DNA of 64,000 nucleotides from Rhodocyclaceae bacterium (GCA_013791905.1 VMSX01000024.1:39393-103392); one strand, 5' to 3'; shown: positions 47,904-59,431, counted from the first letter of the stretch. A program made the numbers and translations. Notes: generated by a model not told the origin, from the sequence alone.

Positions 47904-49859
47904 ATGCTGAAACAGATACTTGCCTGTTTTGCCCTGCTGGTTGCTGCCGCACTTCCCTCAACAGCGGCCAACCTCGATAACGCTTCCTGCCTGAACTGCC
48001 ACGAGACCAAGAAGGAAAAAATCGAAATATCCACCAAGGATGGCGACAAGCGCAAGCTGCTTCCCCTTGATCAGCGCAAGTTCAACAGGGGTGTGCATGG
48101 AGATATGCAATGCACGGACTGCCACAAGGAAATCACCGACAGTCAAGCCAATCACAAGAAAAGCACCACGGCAAAAAAACCTGACTGCATCCAGTGTCAC
48201 CAGAACATCTGGGAGACCGTCAAGAAGGAAGGCCTGACCAAGGAAAAAGAGCGTCTCGGTCAGGTCATCAAGAGTATCGATGAATACAAGCAATCCTTCC
48301 ACGCCAGGCCAGACAAGGAGAACCCCGACCGGGTTCACGCCACCTGCGTCGAATGCCATACTGCCCACGATTTCAATGTGCCGCCCAAAGGGACGGCACA
48401 GCGCACCGCTTGGCACAAGACCATTAACGACACCTGCGGGAAATGCCATGAAGAGCAGCTCGAGATCTATGCCGTATCCGTCCATGGCGAGGAGTTCATC
48501 GACAAGGGCAACATCAAGGCTGCGGTCTGCACCGATTGCCATTCTGCCCATAGTGTCATCAACACCTCATCTGCCAATTTCAAGCTAAGCAACACAGCTT
48601 CGTGTGGTAGCTGCCACCAGACGGAAGTGAAGAGCTACTCTGATACCTACCATGGCAAAGTCAATAAACTAGGCTATGTCTATACGGCCAGGTGCGTTGA
48701 TTGCCATGACAGCCACGGCATCAAGCGGGTCGACGACCCGAAGTCAAAGGTTCATGCCGATAACCGGATGAAGACTTGCCAGAAGTGTCACGATGGCAAG
48801 AAGCTGCCGAAGGCGACAGCCGGTTTCGCCAGCTTTGCTCCCCACGCCAACTCGCACGATTTCGAGAAGTATCCGGAGATGTGGGTCACCACGAAGTTCA
48901 TGATTGGCCTGCTGGTCTTCGTCTTCGCCTTCTTCTGGTTACATTCCGGCCTCTGGTATGTCCGCGAATGGAAGGAACGCAAGGAGAATAAAACCGAGAC
49001 GTATGTGCGCACTGCAGGCATGCAGCTAGACGAGAGCAAACACTTCCGGCGCTTCCCGGTTGGCTGGAGGATAGCTCACCTGGTCTTTGCCCTGGCTACC
49101 ATGACGCTGGTGCTGACCGGAACAACGGCGATGTTTGCCAACACCGACTGGGCGCCACTTGTGGCCAAGGCATTGGGTGGCCCGCAGGTTCTGGGCATTG
49201 CCCACCGAATTGCCGCCGGCGTCTTCATTGCCATCTTCTTCATCCACTTCGTCTATGTTATGCAGCGCCTGCTGCGCGACAAGGACTTCCGCTGGTTTGG
49301 CCCCGACTCACTGGTACCCAACTGGAAGGATCTGGATGATTGCATCGGCATGTTCAAGTGGTTCTTCGGCAAAGGGCCGCGGCCGCAGTTCGACCGCTGG
49401 ACCTACTTCGAGAAATTCGACTACTGGGCTGTGTTCTGGGGTGTGTCGGTCATTGGCGGAAGCGGTCTGATGCTTGCGCTCCCGCACATCACGGCAACCT
49501 ACCTGCCGGGCTGGGTATTCAACGTGGCGACAGTGGTACATGGCGAAGAAGCCTTCCTTGCGGCGGTATTCCTCTTCACTGTTCATTTCTTCAATAACCA
49601 CTTCCGCCCGGGCAAGCTGCCGCCTCCGGATGTCGTCATGTTCACTGGAACGCAATCCCTGGAGGAGTTCCGGCACGAGCACCCGGCGCAGTATCAGCGG
49701 CTGGTGGAATCCGGCAAGCTGGAGACCTTGCTGGTTGAGGCGCCGTCCCGCCAGATGCATGTGGGTTCGGTGATCCTCGGCCTGACTCTTCTCGCCATCG
49801 GACTTACACTTCTAGTGCTGGTTATCAATGGCATGTTTGGCAAGATCGTCGGTGGGTAG
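47904..49859 (+). CDS. Nine-heme cytochrome c fused to membrane cytochrome b domain
   Basis: 651 aa. Signal peptide (1-21), then nine CXXCH sites (residues 29, 70, 95, 148, 178, 209, 234, 264, 292) in about 280 residues, many paired with distal His (HGD, HSAH, DSHG). From about 332 come membrane helices with b-type heme histidines (VGWRIAHLVFALATM, GIAHRIAAGVFIAIFFIHFVYVM, VVHGEEAFLAAVFLFTVHFFNNHF), like formate-dehydrogenase gamma/cytochrome b561-type subunits. It can plausibly oxidise quinol in the membrane and pass electrons outward through its own c hemes. Next gene: octaheme reductase. It fills the place of NrfH or NrfBCD. Confidence 0.85.
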   Translation: MLKQILACFALLVAAALPSTAANLDNASCLNCHETKKEKIEISTKDGDKRKLLPLDQRKFNRGVHGDMQCTDCHKEITDSQANHKKSTTAKKPDCIQCHQNIWETVKKEGLTKEKERLGQVIKSIDEYKQSFHARPDKENPDRVHATCVECHTAHDFNVPPKGTAQRTAWHKTINDTCGKCHEEQLEIYAVSVHGEEFIDKGNIKAAVCTDCHSAHSVINTSSANFKLSNTASCGSCHQTEVKSYSDTYHGKVNKLGYVYTARCVDCHDSHGIKRVDDPKSKVHADNRMKTCQKCHDGKKLPKATAGFASFAPHANSHDFEKYPEMWVTTKFMIGLLVFVFAFFWLHSGLWYVREWKERKENKTETYVRTAGMQLDESKHFRRFPVGWRIAHLVFALATMTLVLTGTTAMFANTDWAPLVAKALGGPQVLGIAHRIAAGVFIAIFFIHFVYVMQRLLRDKDFRWFGPDSLVPNWKDLDDCIGMFKWFFGKGPRPQFDRWTYFEKFDYWAVFWGVSVIGGSGLMLALPHITATYLPGWVFNVATVVHGEEAFLAAVFLFTVHFFNNHFRPGKLPPPDVVMFTGTQSLEEFRHEHPAQYQRLVESGKLETLLVEAPSRQMHVGSVILGLTLLAIGLTLLVLVINGMFGKIVGG

Positions 49860-49882
49860 CACCCTAGCCCTCGACTAGGAGA

Positions 49883-49917
49883 AATGGCCGCGCAATGCGC
49901 GGCCATTTTCTTTTTCT
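49883..49917 (+). terminator. Intrinsic terminator after the nine-heme gene
   Basis: AATGGCCGCGC-AAT-GCGCGGCCATT followed by TTCTTTTT: an 11-bp perfect stem with a T-rich tail. The octaheme gene downstream probably has its own promoter. Confidence 0.9.
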
Positions 49918-50099
49918 TGACGAGCATCAAAGAATTTCAAGGGCAATATCGTTATTCTTAAAAAATATCCTTTTCAGTATCAAGGTTTCTTTGCGGGTTA
50001 AAGGGGTACTTCAAGGAAGTAAGCGATTGCGTCTGTAATGGTGGAGGGATGCTTAGGCCACCCTCGTGAAGCTGGATGTTCGAAAAACAGGAGGCAAAA

Positions 50100-51878
50100 A
50101 TGGGAACAAGCAGATTGAAGCGTGGCATCGTCGGTATCGTGGCGCTCTGTGCCGCGACACTGTTCGGCGCATCCAGCGCGCTGGCGCAGAAGAAGCCGGA
50201 TCCGGCTTACGCCAAGCAGCAGGATGCGACACTCAGCCAGATGAAGGGCAATGTGCCGAAGTCGGCCGAATCAAAGATCAAGTACGTTGATGTCAACAAC
50301 TGCTACAGCTGCCACAAGGACATCAGGGAGTTTCATGTCAGCAGCAAGCACGCCAGCGTGAATTGCGCTTATTGCCACACAGATGCCGACAAGCATCTGG
50401 CCAAGGATGGCAAGCCTGATGGCGTCGTGGCTTCCATCGGCACGCGTACTGACCATCACGCTTGCGGCACCTGTCATCAGGAGCAGATGAACTCTTTCGC
50501 GACGATGAACTACGATTCGCATGCGAAAGTCGAAAAAGCCCAGGCCCGTAGTGTTTCGCCGATGTTCGACAAGCTGATGCAGCCCCACGGCTTCACCCGC
50601 GAGCACGCCGAGCCGCGTAGCCACGTCTTCATGACGCTGGATCACCTGATCGTCGATCGCGCCTACGGTGGCCGCTTCCAGCTCAAGGACTGGACCTACA
50701 TCTCCGACGCCAAGAGCGCCGTGTCCGACATGTGGAAGGTGATGCTGGTCGACAAGGAACCTGGCAACGGCGACCAGAAGGCCTTTATGCCCCAGGTGGC
50801 CACCGCGGCCAACCCGGTCTGCATGAACTGCAAATCTTTCGACAACATCCTGAAGTGGAAATACATGGGCGACCCGGATCCGCGGGCCAAGTGGAGCCGC
50901 GTGTCCAAGCCGGTCGAGTTCGCGCGCGACATCACCCATGCGCTGAACTGCTTCATGTGCCATGACCCGCACTCGTCCGCCCCGCGCGTTGCTCGCGACG
51001 GTCTGATCCAGGCGGTGGTTGATCGCGGCGAAGGCACCTATCCGTACGACAAGGCCAAGAGCGAAAAGAACCCGATGAAGAAGGTTACCTTCCGCGACGG
51101 TTTCCGTGCCATCGGCCTGCTGTCCAAGCCCGACTCCAACCTGATGTGCGCCCAGTGCCACGTCGAGTACAACTGCAATCCCGGCTTTGAGCCGAACGCG
51201 GGCCCGGATGGCAAGGACAAGCCGGTCACCATGGCCGACCAGCGCACCAACCTCTTCCAGTGGTCCAACGTCTTTGATTACAACAAGAAGATGGTCGAGA
51301 AGTTCGGCAACTTCAAGGATTTCCGGCATGCGGTGACTGGTGCGGCGTTGTCCAAGATTCAGCACCCGGAGACCGAGACTTTCTGGATGTCCAAGCATGA
51401 ACGCGAAGGCGTCGAGTGCAAGGACTGCCACATGGGCAAGGTCGAAAAGAACGGCAAGACCTTCACCAACCACCAGCAGCAGTCGCCGCGCAAGATGCTC
51501 AAGGAAACCTGTGTGAAGTGCCACGGCGAGATGACCGAGGAACAGGCCAAGTACCAGATCGATGCCGTCCAGTCTTATACCCGCGGCAAGATCGTCAAGG
51601 CCGAGTTCTGGCTGGCCCAGTTGATCGACACTTTCGTGCGTGCCTATGACGCCGGTGTGCCGCGCAACTCCGAGGCGGTCAAGATTGCCCAGAAGCACCA
51701 TGACGACGCACAGACCCGTTGGGAATGGTGGACGGCCGAGAATTCCGTCGGCTTCCATAACCCGGCCCAGGCGCGCCAGTCGCTGACAGAGTCGGTGAAT
51801 CATTCGCAGGCCGGCATCAAGGCGCTGAACGACGCCATTGCCGCGCTGAAGGCGCCTCCTGTAGCGGCGGCCAAGTAG
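50100..51878 (+). CDS. Octaheme nitrite reductase-type cytochrome c (ONR, ammonia-forming)
   Basis: 592 aa from ATG 50100, behind AGGAGG. Signal peptide to about residue 29. Eight heme sites: C68-H72, C89-H93, C122-H126, CMNCK 241-245, C284-H288, C350-H354, C440-H444, C471-H475. Only the fourth is CXXCK, the lysine-ligated catalytic heme of NrfA and of octaheme nitrite reductases such as TvNiR. CHVEYNC gives Y357 and C359; TvNiR has the same Tyr-X-Cys pair, which is cross-linked there. IQHPETETF supplies Q421 and H422, matching the NrfA catalytic Gln-His. Three extra N-terminal hemes before a pentaheme core fit ONR rather than NrfA. Predicted to reduce nitrite (and perhaps sulfite or hydroxylamine) by multi-electron steps in the periplasm. 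Own promoter and terminator. Confidence 0.85.
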   Translation: MGTSRLKRGIVGIVALCAATLFGASSALAQKKPDPAYAKQQDATLSQMKGNVPKSAESKIKYVDVNNCYSCHKDIREFHVSSKHASVNCAYCHTDADKHLAKDGKPDGVVASIGTRTDHHACGTCHQEQMNSFATMNYDSHAKVEKAQARSVSPMFDKLMQPHGFTREHAEPRSHVFMTLDHLIVDRAYGGRFQLKDWTYISDAKSAVSDMWKVMLVDKEPGNGDQKAFMPQVATAANPVCMNCKSFDNILKWKYMGDPDPRAKWSRVSKPVEFARDITHALNCFMCHDPHSSAPRVARDGLIQAVVDRGEGTYPYDKAKSEKNPMKKVTFRDGFRAIGLLSKPDSNLMCAQCHVEYNCNPGFEPNAGPDGKDKPVTMADQRTNLFQWSNVFDYNKKMVEKFGNFKDFRHAVTGAALSKIQHPETETFWMSKHEREGVECKDCHMGKVEKNGKTFTNHQQQSPRKMLKETCVKCHGEMTEEQAKYQIDAVQSYTRGKIVKAEFWLAQLIDTFVRAYDAGVPRNSEAVKIAQKHHDDAQTRWEWWTAENSVGFHNPAQARQSLTESVNHSQAGIKALNDAIAALKAPPVAAAK

Positions 51879-51899
51879 TCTTGCAGGTAGTAACATCAT

Positions 51900-51931
51900 C
51901 GGGGCGCGGAATTCCGCGCCCCGCTTTTTTT
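51900..51931 (+). terminator. Intrinsic terminator after the octaheme gene
   Basis: CGGGGCGCGGAATTCCGCGC closes as a 24-nt perfect palindrome (51900-51923), then C and TTTTTTT. It ends 14 nt before the NrfE-like ATG, so that gene depends on read-through or its own start site. Confidence 0.88.
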
Positions 51932-51944
51932 ATCGAGCCGAACC

Positions 51945-53855
51945 ATGATTCCTGAACTCGGGCATATTGCCCTGATCGTCGCTCTGCAACTCGCCTTGCT
52001 GCAAGGCATCCTCGGCCTGGTCGGCGCTTCCCGCGACAATGCGGCGTGGCGGGCGATGGCGCGTGGTGCTGCCGGCGGCCAGTTGCTGTTCGTTTTGCTG
52101 GGCTTCCTCGCCCTGGGCTGGTCTTTCCTGATCAACGATTTTTCCGTGATGAATGTCGCCGATCATTCCTCGCGCTTCCTCCCGGTGGAATACCGCATCA
52201 CGGCGGCTTGGGGCTCGCACGAAGGCTCCTTCCTGTTGTGGACGCTGCTGATGGCGGGCTGGACGCTTGCCGTCGTCATCCTTGGCCGCAAACTACCGGC
52301 CGACCTGCATGCCCGCGTGATCGGCATCATGGGACTGCTGAGCTTCTTCTTTCTCGCCTACCTTCTTTTCACCTCCAACCCCTTCATGCGCCTGCATCCG
52401 CCGCCGGCGAACGGCAGCGACCTCAATCCCCTGCTGCAGGACCCGGGCATGATCATTCACCCGCCGTTGCTCTACATGGGTTATGTCGGCTTCTCGGTGG
52501 CCTTCGCCTTTGCCATCGCCGCACTGATCTCCGGCAAGCTCGACGAAGCTTGGGCGCGCTGGGTGCGCCCGTGGGCTCTGATGGCGTGGGTGTTCCTGAC
52601 GCTGGGCATCATGATCGGCTCCTGGTGGGCCTATTACGAGCTGGGCTGGGGCGGTTGGTGGTTCTGGGATCCGAGCGAGAACGCTTCGCTGATGCCCTGG
52701 CTGGCCGGCACGGCGCTGTTGCACTCGCTGGTGGTCACCGAACGGCGCGGTGCGCTACGGGTTTGGACCGTCTTCCTCGCGCTTCTCGCCTTCGCGCTTT
52801 CCCTGGTCGGCACTTTTTTGGTGCGCTCGGGCGTGCTGTCCTCTGTGCATGCCTTCGCGCTCGATCCGCTGCGCGGTCTCTTCATCCTGGTCTTCCTCTG
52901 CATCCTGATCGGCGGTTCTCTGGCGCTTTTCGCCAAGCGCGCCAGCGCGGTCAAGGTCGCCGGTGACTTTGGCATGATTTCGCGCGAAACGGCCTTGCTG
53001 ACTGGCAACGTCCTGCTGCTGGCGGCTTTGGCCACCGTGCTGCTGGGCACGCTTTATCCGCTGTTTCTCGATGCTTTCGGTCTCGGCAAGATATCCGTCG
53101 GCCCACCCTATTTCAATGCCGTGTTCGTGCCGATGATGGTGCCAGTGCTGCTGCTGCTCGGCATCGCACCGTGGATGCGCTGGGGTGAGGAGCGCCTGCC
53201 GGATCTGTTGCCGCGTGTGCGCGGGCTGGCGATTGCTGCCGTGCTGATCGGCCTTGCGCTGCCATTCGCCTTCGATGCCTGGCGCTGGCAGGCGGCCCTC
53301 GGGCTCGCTCTCGCGGCCTGGATGATGCTGACCACCATCACCGGCCTGATTGCCCGCCGCAGGACGGACGGCAGATTGCCGCTCGCCGCCTATGGCATGG
53401 CTTGCGCCCACGTTGGCTTGGCCATCGGCATCATCGGCATGGGACTGGTAACGGCCTACCAGAGCGAAAAGGCGGTTGCCATGAACCCTGGCGACAGCAC
53501 CAGCCTCGGCCGCTACGAGTTCATCTTCCGCGGTGCCGAAGAAGTACCGGCCTCCAACTATTCGGCGATGCGCGGGACGATCGAGTTGAAACAGGAAGGC
53601 CAGGCGGTTGCCACGCTGTTGCCGGAAAAGCGCATCTATCGCAGTTCGCAGATGACAATGACGGAAGCCGCGATCCGCTACGGCTTCTTCGGCGATGTTT
53701 ATGTCGCCATGGGCGAGCCACTGCCGGGTGGCACCTGGAGTGTGCAGTTGTATCTGAAACCCTTCGTTGGCTGGCTGTGGGGCGGGGCGGTTTTGATGGC
53801 GTTGGGCGGCCTGCTGGCGGCCCTAGGTTTGCGTAACAAAGGAGTCGGGGCATGA
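51945..53855 (+). CDS. Second CcmF-family heme lyase (NrfE-like)
   Basis: 636 aa with about 15 membrane helices. WGSHEGSFLLW and WWFWDPSENASLMPWL are the CcmF/NrfE signatures; overall closely related to but clearly distinct from the ccmF product at 41095. It lies right behind the octaheme reductase. In E. coli, NrfE with NrfF and NrfG attaches heme to the CWSCK site of NrfA; here the only CXXCK in the window is in the adjacent gene, so this protein is the likely dedicated lyase. No nrfF (CcmH-like) gene follows, so CcmH may be shared. Overlaps the next gene by 4 nt. Confidence 0.85.
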   Translation: MIPELGHIALIVALQLALLQGILGLVGASRDNAAWRAMARGAAGGQLLFVLLGFLALGWSFLINDFSVMNVADHSSRFLPVEYRITAAWGSHEGSFLLWTLLMAGWTLAVVILGRKLPADLHARVIGIMGLLSFFFLAYLLFTSNPFMRLHPPPANGSDLNPLLQDPGMIIHPPLLYMGYVGFSVAFAFAIAALISGKLDEAWARWVRPWALMAWVFLTLGIMIGSWWAYYELGWGGWWFWDPSENASLMPWLAGTALLHSLVVTERRGALRVWTVFLALLAFALSLVGTFLVRSGVLSSVHAFALDPLRGLFILVFLCILIGGSLALFAKRASAVKVAGDFGMISRETALLTGNVLLLAALATVLLGTLYPLFLDAFGLGKISVGPPYFNAVFVPMMVPVLLLLGIAPWMRWGEERLPDLLPRVRGLAIAAVLIGLALPFAFDAWRWQAALGLALAAWMMLTTITGLIARRRTDGRLPLAAYGMACAHVGLAIGIIGMGLVTAYQSEKAVAMNPGDSTSLGRYEFIFRGAEEVPASNYSAMRGTIELKQEGQAVATLLPEKRIYRSSQMTMTEAAIRYGFFGDVYVAMGEPLPGGTWSVQLYLKPFVGWLWGGAVLMALGGLLAALGLRNKGVGA

Positions 53856-54574
53856 ATCTGTGGATTGGGGTGGGCGCTCTTGTCGGCGTCGCACTGGCGT
53901 TTCTGCTGGTGCCGCTCTGGCGGCAGAAGTCGGCGCTGGCAGGACGGCAGTCCGAAATCCGCTGGCCGGCGGTGGGCTTGCTCGGTGTGCTTCCCGCGCT
54001 GACCGTGGGGCTGTACCTCTATCTCGGCGCCCCGGGCATTCTCAAGGAGTTGGCGCTGACCCAGGCCCAATCGAATTACGACGTCGATGGCATGGTCAGG
54101 GCGCTGGAGGACAAGCTGAAGGCCACGCCCAACGACCCTGAGGGCTGGTATGCGCTCGGTCGCGCCTACATCGCGTTTTCGCGCTATGCGGATGCCGAGG
54201 AGGTTTTGCGCAAGGCGACAACGCAGGCGCCGAAGGACGCGCGGATCATCGCCCAGTACGCCGAGGCGATGGCCCTCAAACAGGGCAGCCTCGACGGGCG
54301 GCCGCTGGAACTGATCAAGGCGGCCCTGGAAATCAGCTATGAGGAGGAAAAGGCGCTGGAATTGGCCGGCCTCGCAGCATTCCAGAAGGAGAACTGGGCC
54401 GAAGCGCTGCATTACTGGCGGCGTCTGCTGAAGCTGTTGCCAAAAGCGACGGAACATCACGAGGCCATCACTCAAGCCGTCAAGACGGCAGAAAGAAAAC
54501 TGGACATTCGCCTCGGCGGCACGGGCATGCCGTTACCGCCGCAGCCCGCCGAACCGAAGAAGGCGCCGCACTGA
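53852..54574 (+). CDS. NrfG/CcmI-like TPR heme-lyase subunit
   Basis: 240 aa. Two N-terminal membrane helices (3-23, and about 44-58), then a periplasmic TPR region (WYALGRAYIAFSRYADAEEVLRKAT, AEALHYWRRLLKLLP). Equivalent to NrfG or the CcmI C-terminal half, which bind the apocytochrome C-terminus. ATG overlaps the NrfE-like stop (ATGA). A weak short repeat copy codes QKSALAGRQ between the helices. Confidence 0.82.
   Translation: MNLWIGVGALVGVALAFLLVPLWRQKSALAGRQSEIRWPAVGLLGVLPALTVGLYLYLGAPGILKELALTQAQSNYDVDGMVRALEDKLKATPNDPEGWYALGRAYIAFSRYADAEEVLRKATTQAPKDARIIAQYAEAMALKQGSLDGRPLELIKAALEISYEEEKALELAGLAAFQKENWAEALHYWRRLLKLLPKATEHHEAITQAVKTAERKLDIRLGGTGMPLPPQPAEPKKAPH
53925..53950 (+). repeat. 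Degenerate short-form dispersed repeat in the NrfG-like gene
   Basis: AGAAGTCGGCGCTGGCAGGA then CGGCAG. It differs from the other short copies at several positions, so chance similarity is possible. Confidence 0.35.
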
Positions 54575-54614
54575 CGGATTGTCATCGTTATCCTTTCTCC
54601 CAGGATTCACGCCT

Positions 54615-55214
54615 ATGTCACCCACCTTGCGTATCCTCGCGCTCTTACTCCCGCTTGCCATGTTGCCCGCCTATGGCCAGGCTGAGCCCTCGCCCTACGT
54701 GGCGCTCGACGCCAAGGGAAAAAAGACCGCGCCGAAGGCCGGCGCCCGTCCCCATCCCTGCGTGCTCGATACCGCTACCGGCCTGGTCTGGGAAGTCAAG
54801 ACCGACGACAATGGTCCGGGCGACAAGGACTGGAGCTACACCTGGTACGACAAGAAGAAACACGACGAAGGCTTCCCGGCCGGCTACCCCGACGGCGGAC
54901 ATTGCACCCACAAGGGCAGTTGCGATACCGCGGGCTATGTCGTCGCCACCAATAAGCGCCGTCTGTGCGGCTTCAGCGACTGGCGGCTGCCGAGCGCTGA
55001 AGAGCTCGAAGGTCTCCTGCGTCCCGAACTGCCCAAGAAAATCGACGAGCGCTTTTTTCCGAACTCCCTTGCCGATTATTACTGGAGCGGCTCCTACGTC
55101 GCCCTCGATGTGGGCGGGGCGATGTTCGTGAGCTTCGCGTATGGCATGCCTCTCGCGGGTAACAGTGCCGCCGCCGCCGCCGTGCGCCTGGTGCGCGGCC
55201 CGGTCAAACCCTGA
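54615..55214 (+). CDS. DUF1566 (Lcl C-terminal domain) secreted protein
   Basis: 199 aa from ATG 54615; a TTG 12 codons upstream is less likely. Signal peptide (MLPAYGQAE). Domain signatures VLDTATGLVWEVKT, RRLCGFSDWRLPSAEELEGLL, YYWSGSYVA and VRLVRG match the Lcl_C/DUF1566 fold. Function unknown. It follows the nrfG-like gene by 40 nt and may belong to the same transcript. Confidence 0.82.
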   Translation: MSPTLRILALLLPLAMLPAYGQAEPSPYVALDAKGKKTAPKAGARPHPCVLDTATGLVWEVKTDDNGPGDKDWSYTWYDKKKHDEGFPAGYPDGGHCTHKGSCDTAGYVVATNKRRLCGFSDWRLPSAEELEGLLRPELPKKIDERFFPNSLADYYWSGSYVALDVGGAMFVSFAYGMPLAGNSAAAAAVRLVRGPVKP

Positions 55215-55231
55215 CCGGGTTTCAGGGGCGA

Positions 55232-57422
<2,191 letters not shown>

Positions 57423-57440
57423 TTATCCAATCGACCGAAC

Positions 57441-57701
57441 TCAGGCAACCGGGACAATATTTACATATCTCCGCTGTGTAGCACCCTTGACCTGGAATTG
57501 CACGGTGCCGGTGATTTTCGCGAAAAGTGTATGGTCCTTGCCGATGCCGACGTTGTCGCCCGGGTGGAACTGGGTACCGCGCTGGCGCACGATGATGTTG
57601 CCAGCCGGAATAAGTTGACCGCCGTAACGCTTGACGCCGAGACGTTTTGATTCTGAGTCGCGACCGTTGCGTGAACTGCCGCCTGCTTTTTTATGTGCCA
57701 T
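57441..57701 (-). CDS. rpmA: 50S ribosomal protein L27
   Basis: 86 aa. [18 protein letters not shown] start and [21 protein letters not shown] are invariant for L27. Confidence 0.97.
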   Translation of the reverse strand: MAHKKAGGSSRNGRDSESKRLGVKRYGGQLIPAGNIIVRQRGTQFHPGDNVGIGKDHTLFAKITGTVQFQVKGATQRRYVNIVPVA

Positions 57702-57732
57702 TGTGAGCTCCTAATCTGGAATCAGGCGTGGG

Positions 57733-58044
57733 TTAGATGTTGATTGCGCCGATTTCAAGTTCGGTATAGTTCTGCCGGTGTCCTTGGTGTTTCTGATAAT
57801 GCTTGCGACGCCGCATCTTGAAAATGTTGATCTTGGGATGGCGGCCTTGTGAAATGACCTTGGCGGTGATCGATACGCCGGACAACATGGGGGTACCGAT
57901 TTTCACGGTATCGCCAGCGCCGACCATCAACACTTGATCCAAGGAAATTTCAGTGCCCACATCTGCCGGTATCTGTTCTACTTTGATTTTTTCGCCAGCG
58001 ATAACGCGATACTGCTTGCCGCCGGTTTTTATGACCGCATACAT
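57733..58044 (-). CDS. rplU: 50S ribosomal protein L21
   Basis: 103 aa. [14 protein letters not shown] start and [20 protein letters not shown] end are typical of L21. First gene of the rplU-rpmA-obg-proB run. Confidence 0.97.
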   Translation of the reverse strand: MYAVIKTGGKQYRVIAGEKIKVEQIPADVGTEISLDQVLMVGAGDTVKIGTPMLSGVSITAKVISQGRHPKINIFKMRRRKHYQKHQGHRQNYTELEIGAINI

Positions 58045-58078
58045 GTTGGACTCCAGAAATAGTACTAAAGAACCCGCT

Positions 58079-58107
58079 ATGATAATGGCCCAGCCCGTTT
58101 AGGTCAA
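58079..58107 (-). promoter_or_regulatory. Sigma70 promoter of the rplU operon
   Basis: On the minus strand: TTGACC (58107-58102), 17-nt spacer, TATCAT (58084-58079). It lies 35 nt upstream of the rplU ATG. Good match to the consensus. Confidence 0.7.
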
Positions 58108-58179
58108 TAATGTTGATTGTTCATTGACGTAAGCTGACCGGGTGCCTACCATCACTCCCCCATTTCCAGAAGTGTAGCC

Positions 58180-59148
58180 GTGAACCTTTCCGCCATTTAT
58201 TCCTTGATAGCCAGCGACATGCAGGCTGTGGATACAGTCATTCGTGAGCGTTTGTATTCCGATGTGCCACTCGTCCGGCAGGTTGCCGAATACATCATCG
58301 CGGGCGGTGGCAAGCGCATGCGCCCGGCACTGCTGCTGCTGTCGTCCGGCGCCGTGGCTTACCCGGGGCGCCAGCACCTCGAACTGGCGGCCGTGGTCGA
58401 GTTCATCCACACCGCCACGCTGCTGCACGACGACGTTGTCGATGAGTCGTCGTTACGCCGCGGCCGGGATACGGCCAACACCGAATTTGGCAACGCCGCC
58501 AGCGTGCTGGTGGGCGACTTCCTGTATTCGCGCGCCTTCCAGATGATGGTCGGCGTGGGCAGCATGCGCGTCATGCAGGTATTGGCCGACGCAACCAACA
58601 TTATTGCCGAGGGCGAGGTCCTGCAATTGATGAATTGCCATAATGCGGATATCGACGTCGAGGATTATTTGCGCGTGGTGCGTTACAAGACCGCCAAATT
58701 GTTCGAGGCAGCAGCGCGCCTGGGCGCCATTCTGGGCAATTCTTCTCCGGAAATCGAGGCGGGTCTGTCTGCTTATGGGATGCATCTGGGAACGGCCTTC
58801 CAGATTGTCGATGATGTACTGGATTATTCGGGTGAAGAGGGCGAGATTGGCAAGCACCTCGGCGACGACCTTGCCGAAGGCAAGCCGACCCTGCCGTTGA
58901 TCCATGTAATGAAGAATGGAGAGCCAGCCCAGGCGGAATTGGTGCGCAATGCGCTGGAGCAGGGTGGGCGCGAGGCATTTCCGGAGATTATCAAGGCGGT
59001 GCAGGCGACCGGAGCGCTCGGCATTGCCATGGATGTGGCGCAGGCTGAGGCTGATCGGGCAAAACAGGCGTTGGTTGCGTTGCCGGACACTAATTATCGA
59101 GAGGCTCTGATACAATTATCAGAGTTCGCTATTACGCGACGACATTGA
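58180..59148 (+). CDS. ispB: Polyprenyl (octaprenyl) diphosphate synthase
   Basis: 322 aa from GTG 58180. Asp-rich motifs LLHDDVVDESSLRRG (FARM) and FQIVDDVLDY (SARM), GGGKRMRPAL for IPP binding. Makes the ubiquinone side chain; chain length is not read from sequence but the usual product in this setting is octaprenyl. Divergent from rplU. Confidence 0.94.
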   Translation: MNLSAIYSLIASDMQAVDTVIRERLYSDVPLVRQVAEYIIAGGGKRMRPALLLLSSGAVAYPGRQHLELAAVVEFIHTATLLHDDVVDESSLRRGRDTANTEFGNAASVLVGDFLYSRAFQMMVGVGSMRVMQVLADATNIIAEGEVLQLMNCHNADIDVEDYLRVVRYKTAKLFEAAARLGAILGNSSPEIEAGLSAYGMHLGTAFQIVDDVLDYSGEEGEIGKHLGDDLAEGKPTLPLIHVMKNGEPAQAELVRNALEQGGREAFPEIIKAVQATGALGIAMDVAQAEADRAKQALVALPDTNYREALIQLSEFAITRRH

Positions 59149-59236
59149 GTGAAATTCCGCTTGATTAGGCTCGTTGGCAGGTTGGTACGGCCTGGTTATT
59201 CATCTCGGTGGTGTGGTTCTGTGGTTTAAACAAGTT

Positions 59237-59313
<77 letters not shown>

Positions 59314-59431
59314 GCTATTTGTCGATTATCAATGCTTAATCACATGTGCTGGTGACATGCGTGGCCGAAAGTGGGTTCGCATGAGCCTCCGGCCCGCGGA
59401 GGGATAAGTCAATGGGAAGCAATAGGCCGCC

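Noticed and set aside
50100..51878. Octaheme gene as MccA sulfite reductase or hydroxylamine oxidoreductase
   Set aside because: MccA and HAO lack a CXXCK fourth heme; the Tyr-X-Cys pair and QHPE motif fit the ONR/NrfA group better. Side activity with sulfite or hydroxylamine remains possible.
50271..51899. 542-codon antisense open frame over the octaheme gene
   Set aside because: GC-rich shadow frame; the plus strand carries eight heme motifs, a signal peptide and an RBS.
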